A DNA stretch of 28,938 nt, from the IMG/VR virus record IMGVR_UViG_3300046820_000607, positions 1 to 28,938 of that record, one strand, 5' to 3'. The translations under genes and the position numbers were made by a program. Each line of letters begins with the position of its first letter. The first letter of the stretch is position 1. The notes beneath the pieces were generated by a model. It saw only the letters and a program-made list of their open reading frames with translations, did not search any database and was not told the DNA's origin. The stretch is from a virus. Below, piece after piece: positions 20,769-28,938 of this stretch.

Positions 20769-21003
20769 AAATTATTTAAATATATTAGAGCACCACAACC
20801 AAGTAGAAACGGGGCATACTGATTTAATGTATTTAGCGGCTGTTTATGGAATTAAAGATTATAACTCAGCTTGTTTTATGGACATGCTAAAAGCTATTTG
20901 TGTAAGAGCTGCTAAACATAACCCTGAGTATATTGAGAACAATTTTAACGACTTCTTAAATACTGCCTATGCCATATCGGGAGTGCTAGAATCGAAAGGG
21001 TAA
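20761..21003 (+). CDS. Hypothetical protein, 80 aa
   Basis: MSENYLNILEHHNQVETGHT, then DLMYLAAVYGIKDYNSACFM: a small helical protein with no known motif. It sits between the ParB-like gene and the small terminase, so a role in packaging is possible. It overlaps the ParB-like gene by eight bases; the next gene starts 12 bases after it. Confidence 0.6.
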   Translation: MSENYLNILEHHNQVETGHTDLMYLAAVYGIKDYNSACFMDMLKAICVRAAKHNPEYIENNFNDFLNTAYAISGVLESKG

Positions 21004-21014
21004 TAGTTGCAAAT

Positions 21015-21374
21015 ATGGATGAGAATAAACAACGAAATGCAACATTAAAAAAGGATGCAATGGTTAAGGCGCTAGAAAAAAGTCTAGGCGTTGTAACTAC
21101 TGCGTGCCGAAATATAGGTATAGATAGAGCTACGCATTACAGGTGGTTAGAAGATGATCCCGAATATAAGGCAGCAGTTCAGGCGCTTAGTGATGTGGCC
21201 CTAGACTTTGCCGAAAGTAAACTTCATTCTTTAATTCAAGAGGGAGACACTACCGCAACTATATTTTACTTAAAGACTAAAGGCAAGCAACGAGGATATA
21301 TAGAACGCCAGGAAGTAAGCACGGAACTTAAGAGTATTAACATAACAATAGACGGGGGCAGTACGAATATATGA
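21015..21374 (+). CDS. terS: Terminase small subunit, phBC6A51-type HTH, 119 aa
   Basis: Residues 10-50 form a helix-turn-helix (LKKDAMVKALEKSLGVVTTA, CRNIGIDRATHYRWLEDDPE). A helical segment, ALDFAESKLHSLIQEGDTTA, and TIFYLKTKGKQRGYIERQEV follow. The TATIFYLKTKGKxRGY signature is typical of small terminase subunits with the homeodomain-like phBC6A51 fold, which recognise the packaging site and recruit TerL. Its end overlaps the tail chaperone gene by four bases. TerL is 3 kb upstream. Confidence 0.75.
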   Translation: MDENKQRNATLKKDAMVKALEKSLGVVTTACRNIGIDRATHYRWLEDDPEYKAAVQALSDVALDFAESKLHSLIQEGDTTATIFYLKTKGKQRGYIERQEVSTELKSINITIDGGSTNI

Positions 21375-21946
21375 AGATAAGCCTTAAATACTCAGACCAA
21401 ACGCTAGGCACCTATATAGACTTTATGGCTGCGGGTAATGACCCCATAGGCCAACTGTCAGCTATTACCGGTAAGAAACGCGAGCAACTGCGCGAGCTTC
21501 CAATGGAGACGGTAGAACAAATAATAGCGAGCTACATTTATAACTTAAAACAAGAGGAGAAAGTATTTAAACAAATTATAGAGCTAGAGGGTATACAGTT
21601 TGGCTTTCACCCGCATTTAAAGGCTATTACATTTGGCGAATGGCTAGACGCTATGGACTACGCTAAAGACTTACCTAAAAATTACGATAAGCTTTTAACC
21701 ATTTTATATAGACCTGTAACCGCACAATTTAACGACCGCTATACTATTGAACCATACGACGCAGATGTGCATAGTAAGTATGCAAGTAAAATGAGACAGT
21801 TACCGCTACCGGTTGTAAATGGCTGCATGCTTTTTTTTTCGACATTACTCAGCGACTTAATGAGCAATTCCCCCGAATACTTGGAGGAGCTACTGACGAA
21901 ACTACAGGCGGAAGTGAGGGAAATACAGAGCGAGGTAGAACTTTAG
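21371..21946 (+). CDS. Tail assembly chaperone, zero-frame (gpG-like) product, 191 aa
   Basis: Resembles the Bacteroidota phage family with FGFHPHLKAITFGEWLDAMD (78-97), ILYRPVTAQFNDRYTIEPYD (111-130) and LPLPVVNGCMLFFSTLL (144-160), which I read as the chaperone that coats the tape measure protein before tail assembly. A run of nine T's (21831-21839) at codons 154-156 is a probable slippery site. The zero frame ends in TAG 36 codons later. A long -1 frame extension is open from there to 22113. The gene overlaps terS by four bases. Confidence 0.65.
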   Translation: MKISLKYSDQTLGTYIDFMAAGNDPIGQLSAITGKKREQLRELPMETVEQIIASYIYNLKQEEKVFKQIIELEGIQFGFHPHLKAITFGEWLDAMDYAKDLPKNYDKLLTILYRPVTAQFNDRYTIEPYDADVHSKYASKMRQLPLPVVNGCMLFFSTLLSDLMSNSPEYLEELLTKLQAEVREIQSEVEL

Positions 21947-22113
21947 CCAACACGTACGAATGGTTCCATGTAATTGAGGAAATGGCGGAACGCGACGTAA
22001 CTAAATTTGAAGCCATTACCAACATAAGGGCAAGTACTATTTTTGCTCATTTAAGTTATTCGCTAGACTATTATAATACTGAGTTGGCGAAAATGAACTA
22101 TAATTTACACTAA
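21371..22113 (+). CDS. Tail assembly chaperone, -1 frameshift (gpGT-like) product, 247 aa
   Basis: Zero-frame codons 1-156 would be joined at T TTT TTT (21832-21838) to 91 codons of the -1 frame starting at 21838 and ending at TAA 22111-22113. The extension contains NTYEWFHVIEEMAERDVTKF, then EAITNIRASTIFAHLSYSLD, a compact helical domain with the look of the T domain of gpGT. It has no ATG of its own before that domain (first ATG at 21982, in its middle), so it can only be made by frameshifting. Lambda-like phages use the same arrangement. Confidence 0.6.
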
Positions 22114-22120
22114 TTAATAT

Positions 22121-22591
22121 ATGACTACCGTAGACTACCATTACAAGATTATAATAGACAGGTTCCGCACGTTTGCGGATAACCACTACCAACTGCGCCG
22201 CTTTACGCATGGCCTAGTAACCCAGGCAGATTTAGAAAAGGAGGCAGAGTGGCCTTGGATGCACGTTAAACCCTTAAATATTAATTATGAGAAAGGCGCA
22301 AAAGTTTATTCTTTCGATATTTATATATCTGACCTTCCCCGCGTGGAAGAAGATAAAACAGGATACGAAGCAGAAAGTATTAACTTGTGCTCGCTCATTA
22401 TGGGCGACCTTCTCGCTGTGGTTAATAATGGGACTTTATTTGGCGGTGATATTCAGTTACGCGCTCCTGTTCAAGCCGATGTTGAAATTGAGGTATTTAC
22501 TCACACGCTAGTAAGTGTAACTGCTACAATTAATTTAGAGGTAGACTGGGACTGGAATGCCTGCATTGTACCTATGGACCAACCTAATTAA
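22121..22591 (+). CDS. Putative neck/tail completion protein, 156 aa
   Basis: FRTFADNHYQLRRFTHGLVT, MHVKPLNINYEKGAKVYSFD, then YEAESINLCSLIMGDLLAVV and TINLEVDWDWNACIVP. The order of a short helix, DxHxQ, beta strands and a final WxxxC(I/V)P is common in Bacteroidota phage virion proteins placed near the tail chaperone, and I take it as a tail terminator or neck protein. The ATG follows the frameshift stop after seven bases. The call rests on pattern and position. Confidence 0.55.
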   Translation: MTTVDYHYKIIIDRFRTFADNHYQLRRFTHGLVTQADLEKEAEWPWMHVKPLNINYEKGAKVYSFDIYISDLPRVEEDKTGYEAESINLCSLIMGDLLAVVNNGTLFGGDIQLRAPVQADVEIEVFTHTLVSVTATINLEVDWDWNACIVPMDQPN

Positions 22592-22598
22592 ATAAGAT

Positions 22599-23663
22599 AT
22601 GCCAATTAATAGCACGGGAGCAGATTATAACGATCTAATAAATAAGCCTGGTACTAGCGGAGCTACACCATTTAATTATTTAGAGTTCGACACTACCCCA
22701 ACGGGGGTACCTGGAACTCAAGGAACTTTAAGTTGGGATATAGACCACAGTACCCTACAACTTGTTTTAAACGGGCATGTAGGGCAACTTATGCAAGATA
22801 CTTTTTACTATGCTAAAAATCAGACAGGTTCTACAATTCCTGCAGGCACAGTAGTAAGGGCAGACGGTACACTAGGCACAAGCGGTAGAATTAAAATAGC
22901 TCCATTCCTCGCAGACGGAACTTACCCGAGTAAATACTGCATGGGCGTAACAGCTGAAAGTATAGCCAATGGAGCCGACGGCATGGTTATGCATTTTGGA
23001 CAGCTCAGGGGTATAGATACTAGCGCTTACACCGACGGCACTATTCTTTATGCTAGTAGCACAGTAGCAGGTGGTTTTACTACTACCATGCCTACCTACC
23101 CTAAAAATCAGGTAACAGTAGCTATTGTAATACATGGGGCCGTTAATGGTATTTTACAAGTACGGCCAACTTTCGAGGACCCACTAAGCTTAATTAATAA
23201 AATTACAGTTACCGACGGCACCGCTGTAACCGGTACAACAGTAAGCACTAAAACGGGTAGTATTTTAATACCTGCTAATACGGTGCAAGTTGGAGACGTA
23301 ATAGTAGTTAAAACGAGAGTAAGGAAAACAGGAACGGCGGGAGTATTAACTACTCGCATGTACGTAAATACTGCAGACGCTATAGGAGGCTCCTTAGTTG
23401 GTACCTCAGCAACTGCGGCAGCACCTGGAGTATATTTCCAATACAATAGAACTCTAACCGTTAAAACTGCTACCAACACGGAAACAATGGCGGGTAATGG
23501 TAACGTAAATGCAGACGATAATACTTCACTTACAGTAGCCGTAAGTACAAATAATATAAATTGGGCTGTAGATCAATATTTAGTAGTAGCGGTCCAAAAT
23601 GGTTCTACTGCTGACAGTTCGAGAAGCTCATTTATTCACGTGCAAATTAATAAGCCAACGTAA
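22599..23663 (+). CDS. Receptor-binding/tail fibre-like protein, 354 aa
   Basis: The first 200 residues (LEFDTTPTGVPGTQGTLSWD, LMQDTFYYAKNQTGSTIPAG, MGVTAESIANGADGMVMHFG) match a module seen in phage tail-fibre and spike proteins: repeated short beta segments, Gly- and Thr-rich, with no membrane or signal sequence. Residues from about 200 form a second beta domain (VTDGTAVTGTTVSTKTGSIL onward) that could be the binding head. It probably contacts the host surface, outer membrane proteins or capsule. The target cannot be read from the sequence. Confidence 0.6.
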   Translation: MPINSTGADYNDLINKPGTSGATPFNYLEFDTTPTGVPGTQGTLSWDIDHSTLQLVLNGHVGQLMQDTFYYAKNQTGSTIPAGTVVRADGTLGTSGRIKIAPFLADGTYPSKYCMGVTAESIANGADGMVMHFGQLRGIDTSAYTDGTILYASSTVAGGFTTTMPTYPKNQVTVAIVIHGAVNGILQVRPTFEDPLSLINKITVTDGTAVTGTTVSTKTGSILIPANTVQVGDVIVVKTRVRKTGTAGVLTTRMYVNTADAIGGSLVGTSATAAAPGVYFQYNRTLTVKTATNTETMAGNGNVNADDNTSLTVAVSTNNINWAVDQYLVVAVQNGSTADSSRSSFIHVQINKPT

Positions 23664-23858
23664 ATGGAAATAATAGCAATAGAGAAAAATACAGTTACTT
23701 ACCGAGACGCACAGTACACGCTAAACGGCTACGAGGTAATAGATAGCGCTTGCATTCATTTATTTTTAGACGAGGGTATTTACGCTATTACTTTACCATG
23801 CACGATAAACACGCAAGTAATTACTACCGTTGAACAGTTTGAACAAATAATAAAATGA
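23664..23858 (+). CDS. Hypothetical small protein, 64 aa
   Basis: MEIIAIEKNTVTYRDAQYTL, then NGYEVIDSACIHLFLDEGIY: a beta-rich small protein that starts directly at the fibre gene's stop and overlaps the next gene by four bases (ATGA). Probably a tail accessory. No family recognised. Confidence 0.6.
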   Translation: MEIIAIEKNTVTYRDAQYTLNGYEVIDSACIHLFLDEGIYAITLPCTINTQVITTVEQFEQIIK

Positions 23859-24451
23859 GTATACTAAGCGAGTTATTTAAGAACGGCCATTTGCTCGAAG
23901 TTATGATGGACTTTAGCGAGGAAGTAGTACGCCAGGCTCGCTCGAATATTCGTATTAACCAAACTAAATACGGGCGTAAAAGAAAAGCCAATACAACGGG
24001 CAGATTAGCTGCCTCTTTGAAATTCGATATTAACCCCGACACGGGAGCGGTTAAGTTTGTATCTAGCGAACCATACGCGGGAGTAATTGAGTTTGGAGCG
24101 CGAGGTAGTGAGGAGTTAGCCAAGGGAATTACTAAGCTTTCGCCTGGTCCATTGCGACCGCCTGCGGATAGTATACTAGATTGGATGAACAAAAAGAAAA
24201 TACGTTTAAGAGAGAAAACAGCTACCGGTAGTAAGTTCGCTAAAGAGACACCTTCAAAAAGAAAATCAGTCGCTTACGCCATTGCACAAAGTATTCATAA
24301 AAAAGGTTTCTCGCCTCTCGAGTATTTTCAAGACGCATATAAAGAAACGCTACCCGATTACAGCGGAAAAATAGCAACGGCAGCGGCTGAAGCTATAGGC
24401 TTAACCATACTTTCACAAAATAGAACTTTAAATAATATAAAACCTAAGTAA
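23855..24451 (+). CDS. HK97 gp10-like tail completion/head-tail joining protein, 198 aa
   Basis: The pattern LAASLKFDINPDTGAVKFVS (51-70), then EPYAGVIEFGARG (72-84) and PLRPPADSILDWM matches HK97 gp10-type proteins, where a strand-turn ending in (V/I)EFGT/A and a following P-x-x-P region are typical. The N-terminal 45 residues are helical and basic, and the C-terminal part is helical (SVAYAIAQSIHKKGF). It would sit at the head-tail interface. It overlaps both neighbours by a few bases, so the whole tail block is one transcript. Confidence 0.65.
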   Translation: MSILSELFKNGHLLEVMMDFSEEVVRQARSNIRINQTKYGRKRKANTTGRLAASLKFDINPDTGAVKFVSSEPYAGVIEFGARGSEELAKGITKLSPGPLRPPADSILDWMNKKKIRLREKTATGSKFAKETPSKRKSVAYAIAQSIHKKGFSPLEYFQDAYKETLPDYSGKIATAAAEAIGLTILSQNRTLNNIKPK

Positions 24452-25752
24452 TGGCAATTACCCTAGTAGATAGACCCTACAAATTTACAGCACTAAAACA
24501 AAAGTTAATCTTTACAGCTACAAGCTCGCAAGTCGGACAGCCTGGCTTTAGATTCGTGGCGCAAGTTAGCGCTACAGTCGACGGTAATACAACTATGCAA
24601 ACCGTATACATACAGCCTAATTTAAATGGCGCAATGGTTTTAGATGTTTACCCGATTGTAAAAGATTTTATAGATTTATCGGTAACAGATGCTGCCGTGC
24701 CTAACTTATTTATGCAGGACACAGTATACTATACGCCTTACACCGACCTACACAATATAGTAGAAGTTACTGTAAATCTATACGACGGCTACGAGGTATT
24801 AGGAGTATTTACTGTAAATCCTTTAAGCCTTCCCGTAGTTAGAACTCGCTTAAGCTTAATAAATGCAGCCTTCCAAATTTCACAGGGTTACAACCCTGAC
24901 CCTAATTTAATTTTTGCTTTAAGCGGTCCGACAATGTACCAAATGACCGACCTTACTCCTGATGTATACGACTTAAGTACGGAAATTAGTACATATTCAC
25001 TAGGCGCGAATACAATAGGAATAAGAGCTAGATTTAATAGCGACTATGGAGTTATGACAATTCCAATAGATGACGGCACAAGACTTACAGCTAATTTAAT
25101 AGACGAAATACAGGTAATACAATTTAACAGCGCGGGCGCACCTATTCAAACGGATAGTATACCCATTGCACCACAAGAGGGCTATATAGTGCATGCCGGT
25201 ATATACCCCGCTAATGTCAGCGGTTCGTTAGGCTATGCTGCAAATATGCACCATTACCTAGTTAACTTTTTATACTTAGGTAGTGCTACTGCTCGCTCCA
25301 TTGCTTTTTTTCAGGCAGAAGATGAATGCCGTTTTGATACATACCGATTAGCCTGGATAAACTCACGCGGAGGGTGGGATTTTTGGAACTTTACTAAACG
25401 CAGTGAGCAAAACTACTCAATAGAGAGAAAGCGCTTTAGAAAAGTAATAGGCAACTATGCAACGGCTAACGCTAACTTTAGTTTTAATACATACGATAGA
25501 GGACTAACTGAGCGGGGCGCATTCGTAGAAAAAATGCTAACCGTTAGCACTGACTTTTTAAGCGAGGCGCAGTTTGAATTTTTAAAGGGTTTAAGTTATT
25601 CCGACAGCGTTTATATAATTGACGACAGCGGAATACCAACACCTGTAAATGTAGAAAATACAAACTTCGCAGCTATTAAAAATAGAAGCTACATAAAAGA
25701 GGGAACGCAATTAACAATTAACTTAAAATATAGTCAGGAGTATAACGTATGA
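24451..25752 (+). CDS. Tail-tip structural protein, 433 aa
   Basis: A beta-rich protein: MAITLVDRPYKFTALKQKLI, then LNGAMVLDVYPIVKDFIDLS, and a C-terminal part (WDFWNFTKRSEQNYSIERKR, NYATANANFSFNTYDRGLTE, SYIKEGTQLTINLKYSQEYN). It lacks signal peptide, coiled coils and enzyme motifs. Together with the 1020-residue neighbour it looks like the distal-tail/baseplate pair common in Bacteroidota siphophages. Its end overlaps the next gene by four bases. Confidence 0.6.
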   Translation: MAITLVDRPYKFTALKQKLIFTATSSQVGQPGFRFVAQVSATVDGNTTMQTVYIQPNLNGAMVLDVYPIVKDFIDLSVTDAAVPNLFMQDTVYYTPYTDLHNIVEVTVNLYDGYEVLGVFTVNPLSLPVVRTRLSLINAAFQISQGYNPDPNLIFALSGPTMYQMTDLTPDVYDLSTEISTYSLGANTIGIRARFNSDYGVMTIPIDDGTRLTANLIDEIQVIQFNSAGAPIQTDSIPIAPQEGYIVHAGIYPANVSGSLGYAANMHHYLVNFLYLGSATARSIAFFQAEDECRFDTYRLAWINSRGGWDFWNFTKRSEQNYSIERKRFRKVIGNYATANANFSFNTYDRGLTERGAFVEKMLTVSTDFLSEAQFEFLKGLSYSDSVYIIDDSGIPTPVNVENTNFAAIKNRSYIKEGTQLTINLKYSQEYNV

Positions 25753-28700
25753 GGCCCACAGTAATTTTAACAGTAACTTATGGAGGGCAGACTGCCGTAC
25801 TGGATTTATACGAAAACGAAAGTATAAGCTTTTCAAATGCGTTTACCGATATTACCGAGTTTAAGGCTCGCGGTGGTTTTAGCCGTGAGTTTAGAATACC
25901 GGCAACTAAAACGAATGTTGAGTTTTTTGGAGCGCAGCATAAAGTGGGTTTATTTTCTACTATTGATATTAAAAAGAAAATTGATGCAGTTTTAACTGTA
26001 GATACTTTACCCATTTCGGAAGGGCACATACAGTTTAAAAGGGCCATTACTCAGCACGGTAAATTATTCGAGTATGAAATAGCTTTCTTTTCTGAGGTAG
26101 TAGACGCGGCTAGATCTATAGGTGACAAAATGATAAGCGAGCTAGATTATTCTAGTTTAGCGCATTCGAGTACTTGGGATAACGTAGTAGATGCAAACGA
26201 CGGAATTATATTAGGCGGCAACGTTTGTTATACATTAACCGACCGCGGGCAAAATTGGACCGAGAGCAACGCTACCGGTAGCCGTCGTATTTTCAGCTCA
26301 GTAAACCCAATTTACACTAACGAGCTTACAGTAGCAGTAAAAACAAAATGGCTACTAGATAAGATATTTAGCGAGGCGGGTTTCACCTGGAGCGGCACTA
26401 CCATAGAGGCGGAGCTCGAAAATATGTGGTACCCGTTTATAAATAGTAATTTAACGCTAGGAACTGTAACCACCGACGCCTCACGATTTAGCGCAAAGTT
26501 TGCAGCCAATACTAATTTTACTATAGACCAACTGCAGGCAGACGGTAGCTACATTAAACAGCTTACAGGCTTTACTGAAACCTTCGACCCTAGTAACAGC
26601 TTCGCTACCGATACCTATACGGCTAACGGGAATTTTACGGTAAACTTCAATGTTAATTTTGAGGTAACCGTGAACACGGCAGGCTTTCCTACATGGCAGC
26701 CGCATAACTATGATTTTTATTTACAACGAACTAGAGGGGGAGTAGATACAATTATAAACCTAGTATATGGGCAGAATTTTAGTACTGTTCAATATGTTTA
26801 TGATAATAGCGGTCAAGATTACGGCCAAGTAACAATTAACCCATTTCTAGTAAATATTGCAGCTACTAACTTAAATGTAGAGGCGGGAGACCAATTAAAA
26901 GTATTCGTAAGAGCGCACCAAACTAGCAGCCAAGATATAACTATTAGCGCTAATGGTAGCATAGGTATAAGTTATGTTAGTGGCGAACTTCAAGCGCAGC
27001 CTGTAGGCTTTAAAAATAACTCACCCGAGCAGAAGCAAATAGAGTTCGTTAATGATATTCTAAAATTATTTAATGCTGTAATAGTACCCGATACAACTAT
27101 ACCCAACTCAGTTAATATTATTCCTATAGTGGAATTTATAGCAAGTGGTACGGATTACGATTGGACTACAAAACTAGACGAGGATAAAGATATTTTACTG
27201 CGACCTGCTACGGATCTACAACGTAGATTTTTAAGGTGGAGCTATAAAGAGCAGAGCGACCGATTAAACGCATATTATAAAAACGGAGCGCAACGGGTAT
27301 ACGGTGAGCTTAGGTTAAATAACCCTGAGAGCGACTTTGCCGTAGGAGATTACAAAGTAGAATTAACCTTTGGTCCTACTCCATGTAACGCAATACCGAA
27401 TACTACTTATGTAATTCCTAAATTCATAAACGATAGTGGGCAATTCGTAAACCCAGGGCCTCGCATTCTATACCGCAGACCATACGCAGAAAGCGCTAGC
27501 GTGCAGGTTTATAATGAGGGAACGAATGCAAGCCAATTAACAGTTATACCATTACTTAACCACTATAAAAATGTACCTACTGACGTAGATACTGACGACC
27601 TAAATTTTGGGCAAGAAATACCTCTATTTAACATTGAAGCCATGCCGTTAAAAACGATGTGGGACAAATACTGGAGGGAGTATATAGCCGAGATTTATGA
27701 TAGTGAGCAGCGTATAATGGAGGCTTACTTTGCGCTCGGAGTAACCGATGTTTTTAACTTAAAGTTTAACGATAAAATTTTTGTTAAAGATTCACTCTGG
27801 CGCGTGCTCGAAGTTAGCGACTACGTTATAGGCGATTTGCAAAGCACCAAACTAACGTTAATTAGATTGCTCGATTTAGGCGCCCTTTGTACATATACTC
27901 CATACCAAATTAACGCGAGCACGGGAGCTGTAACTTTCTTAGACCAAGCAGGTGGAACTAGCACAGGTAACCAAACGTGCTGTGAATATTACGGCTACAC
28001 TTGGGACACCTCGAAAAATAAATGTTATGCTACTTTACCCTATTTAACCGACAAGCCTATAATGAGCTCCCCAGGTAGCATAGGCGAGAGTAATTTAGTT
28101 ATAGCCAACGGCACGCAAAAAAGCACTACAGGTTTAGGCACCGTTGCAGGTGGCGATGTGGAGCTAGGAAACGAGAGACTTTTAGTAAATGGTAGCGGGC
28201 ATGCCATTGCACCTAATAACCGTAACTCGGTAGTAAGCGGTTCGGATAACATGCTAAAGACTAACTTACCTAGCTCGGCAGTATTCGGTAAAAATGCCTT
28301 TGGTGAATTACGAGGCGTTCATTTTGGCGGTGGTAGTTGGTGGGATATTACAAGCGACACAGCCGCACCGGTTCCAGGCAGAACTCAACACGGTTTTATA
28401 ACATTAATGGGTGAAGCTCCGCTAACAGGAACGGTAGATATTGACGTAACTATAGACGGGGCAGAAGCTTTATTTATAAACATGCCTACCGAGACTACAT
28501 GGCTAGTTAAGGCTTACGTTTCTTTTGTGGAGTACGATTACGGGGTAGGAGATTTTACGGGAGTGGTCGCAGGTGGCGAGTGGAACGGTTTATTTTTTAA
28601 AGACAAAACTACCCATACGGTTAGTAAAATGATAATGCAAGCTAGACACGGGAATGTTTTACCACCTGGAGATATTGACTGCAATGTAGCTGTAGTAGGT

Positions 28701-28811
28701 GGCGAAATAGTACCGACTGTAACAATTAAAAGAACGTCAGGTTATACAGGTCTAGTTAGCGTAGTGATGCAGTATACACAAACCAAATTTCAACGAACCC
28801 CAATATTATAA
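25749..28811 (+). CDS. Large tail-tip/hub protein with fibre-like C terminus, 1020 aa
   Basis: The largest protein of the phage. Residues 1-130 (ESISFSNAFTDITEFKARGG, FSREFRIPATKTNVEFFGAQ) resemble the N-terminal domain of tail-tip hub proteins. The middle 350-700 is beta-rich. At about 733-755 lies a Cys cluster (QTCCEYYGYTWDTSKNKCYA). Residues about 770-855 show a Gly/Asn/Ser-rich repeat-like stretch (GSGHAIAPNNRNSVVSGSDN, FGKNAFGELRGVHFGG) that recalls YadA-like trimeric beta-rolls. A final beta domain follows. It therefore probably combines hub and receptor-binding fibre in one chain. Confidence 0.65.
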   Translation: MRPTVILTVTYGGQTAVLDLYENESISFSNAFTDITEFKARGGFSREFRIPATKTNVEFFGAQHKVGLFSTIDIKKKIDAVLTVDTLPISEGHIQFKRAITQHGKLFEYEIAFFSEVVDAARSIGDKMISELDYSSLAHSSTWDNVVDANDGIILGGNVCYTLTDRGQNWTESNATGSRRIFSSVNPIYTNELTVAVKTKWLLDKIFSEAGFTWSGTTIEAELENMWYPFINSNLTLGTVTTDASRFSAKFAANTNFTIDQLQADGSYIKQLTGFTETFDPSNSFATDTYTANGNFTVNFNVNFEVTVNTAGFPTWQPHNYDFYLQRTRGGVDTIINLVYGQNFSTVQYVYDNSGQDYGQVTINPFLVNIAATNLNVEAGDQLKVFVRAHQTSSQDITISANGSIGISYVSGELQAQPVGFKNNSPEQKQIEFVNDILKLFNAVIVPDTTIPNSVNIIPIVEFIASGTDYDWTTKLDEDKDILLRPATDLQRRFLRWSYKEQSDRLNAYYKNGAQRVYGELRLNNPESDFAVGDYKVELTFGPTPCNAIPNTTYVIPKFINDSGQFVNPGPRILYRRPYAESASVQVYNEGTNASQLTVIPLLNHYKNVPTDVDTDDLNFGQEIPLFNIEAMPLKTMWDKYWREYIAEIYDSEQRIMEAYFALGVTDVFNLKFNDKIFVKDSLWRVLEVSDYVIGDLQSTKLTLIRLLDLGALCTYTPYQINASTGAVTFLDQAGGTSTGNQTCCEYYGYTWDTSKNKCYATLPYLTDKPIMSSPGSIGESNLVIANGTQKSTTGLGTVAGGDVELGNERLLVNGSGHAIAPNNRNSVVSGSDNMLKTNLPSSAVFGKNAFGELRGVHFGGGSWWDITSDTAAPVPGRTQHGFITLMGEAPLTGTVDIDVTIDGAEALFINMPTETTWLVKAYVSFVEYDYGVGDFTGVVAGGEWNGLFFKDKTTHTVSKMIMQARHGNVLPPGDIDCNVAVVGGEIVPTVTIKRTSGYTGLVSVVMQYTQTKFQRTPIL

Positions 28812-28938
28812 AATGAGAGATTATTCACTAGATTTTATTGCCTCCATGAATTTACTAAGGAACGGCGTAAAAGGAAATACCCGAGCGTATGAGATAGCAA
28901 GCGGTAGACATAGTACAAATTTAAAACGGTGGAAAATA
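28739..28938. repeat. Terminal overlap, right copy
   Basis: Repeats 1-198 with a T in place of C at 28790 and two added A's in the short gap before the next start codon (28809-28813). It marks the closure point of the circular assembly. Confidence 0.95.
28813..28938 (+). CDS. 5' part of the 66-aa membrane protein gene (cut by the window end)
   Basis: The first 42 codons of the gene complete at 73-273, identical in sequence. Here the ATG is separated from the TAA of the tail-tip gene by one base, whereas in the left copy they overlap. Confidence 0.85.
   Translation, partial: MRDYSLDFIASMNLLRNGVKGNTRAYEIASGRHSTNLKRWKI

Noticed and set aside
22287-22511. 74-codon + strand frame inside the neck protein gene
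   Set aside because: Alternative frame within a gene that has a good pattern match; no start signal and no family features.
23108-23479. 123-codon minus-strand frame (and another at 23824-24192)
   Set aside because: Antisense of the fibre-like and gp10-like genes; composition is Val/Thr- or Leu-rich without family features, and no promoter or gap supports it.
1-28938. Recoded stop codons or an alternative genetic code
   Set aside because: TAA, TGA and TAG all end genes at sensible places and the standard code gives intact proteins throughout, apart from the two candidate frameshift sites.

Overview
The window is a nearly complete genome of a small tailed (siphovirus-like) phage, about 28.7 kb. 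Its first 198 bases return, slightly changed, as its last 200 bases (28739-28938), so the contig closes on itself. Every credible gene is on the + strand. The host is probably a member of the Bacteroidota. Three good promoters follow the TTTG-N19-TAnnTTTG pattern of that phylum. Most start codons have an A-rich leader instead of a Shine-Dalgarno sequence. The virion genes (XkdF-type protease, DUF6712-like connector, tail proteins) also resemble families common in Bacteroidota phages. I found no integrase, tRNA, CRISPR array, DNA polymerase, helicase or primase.

Layout: 264-2180 encodes the tape measure protein. 2182-8414 is the head module: XkdF-like protease, scaffold-like protein, major capsid protein with its own terminator, a putative tail tube protein, a portal fused to a second head domain, and a connector. 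8423-10126 is a lysis cassette: an L,D-transpeptidase-like endolysin, two small holin-like membrane proteins and two nested spanin-like genes. A strong promoter with a 10-bp inverted repeat (10146-10215) starts a run of small early genes, followed by a small replication module (SSB-like protein, DnaA domain IV-like protein, two unknown proteins; 11851-14125). 14128-15390 is an accessory segment with different codon use. It ends in a MazG-like small protein and a Cro/CI-type regulator behind a promoter that contains a 17-bp palindrome.

15452-19702 carries a metallophosphoesterase, the large terminase, a VRR-NUC nuclease, a sigma-like factor, a Cys-rich/AT-hook protein and a small membrane protein. 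19703-20106 is the only long gene-free stretch. It holds a terminator, possible RNA structure, a G6 run, a perfect 25-base polypyrimidine mirror repeat and an AT-rich tract with a palindrome, and is a candidate origin or control region. 20107-28811 carries a ParB-like protein, the small terminase, a tail chaperone with a likely -1 frameshift, tail completion proteins, a receptor-binding-like protein and two large tail-tip proteins. Across the contig junction these lead into the tape measure gene.

The most interesting signals are two probable programmed frameshifts (T9 in the tail chaperone; a dnaX-like A AAA AAG at the domain border of the portal fusion), the mirror repeat, the palindromic operator inside the regulator's promoter, the nested spanins, and the sequence differences between the two copies of the terminal overlap. 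Functions are read from motifs and gene order only; no database search was possible.
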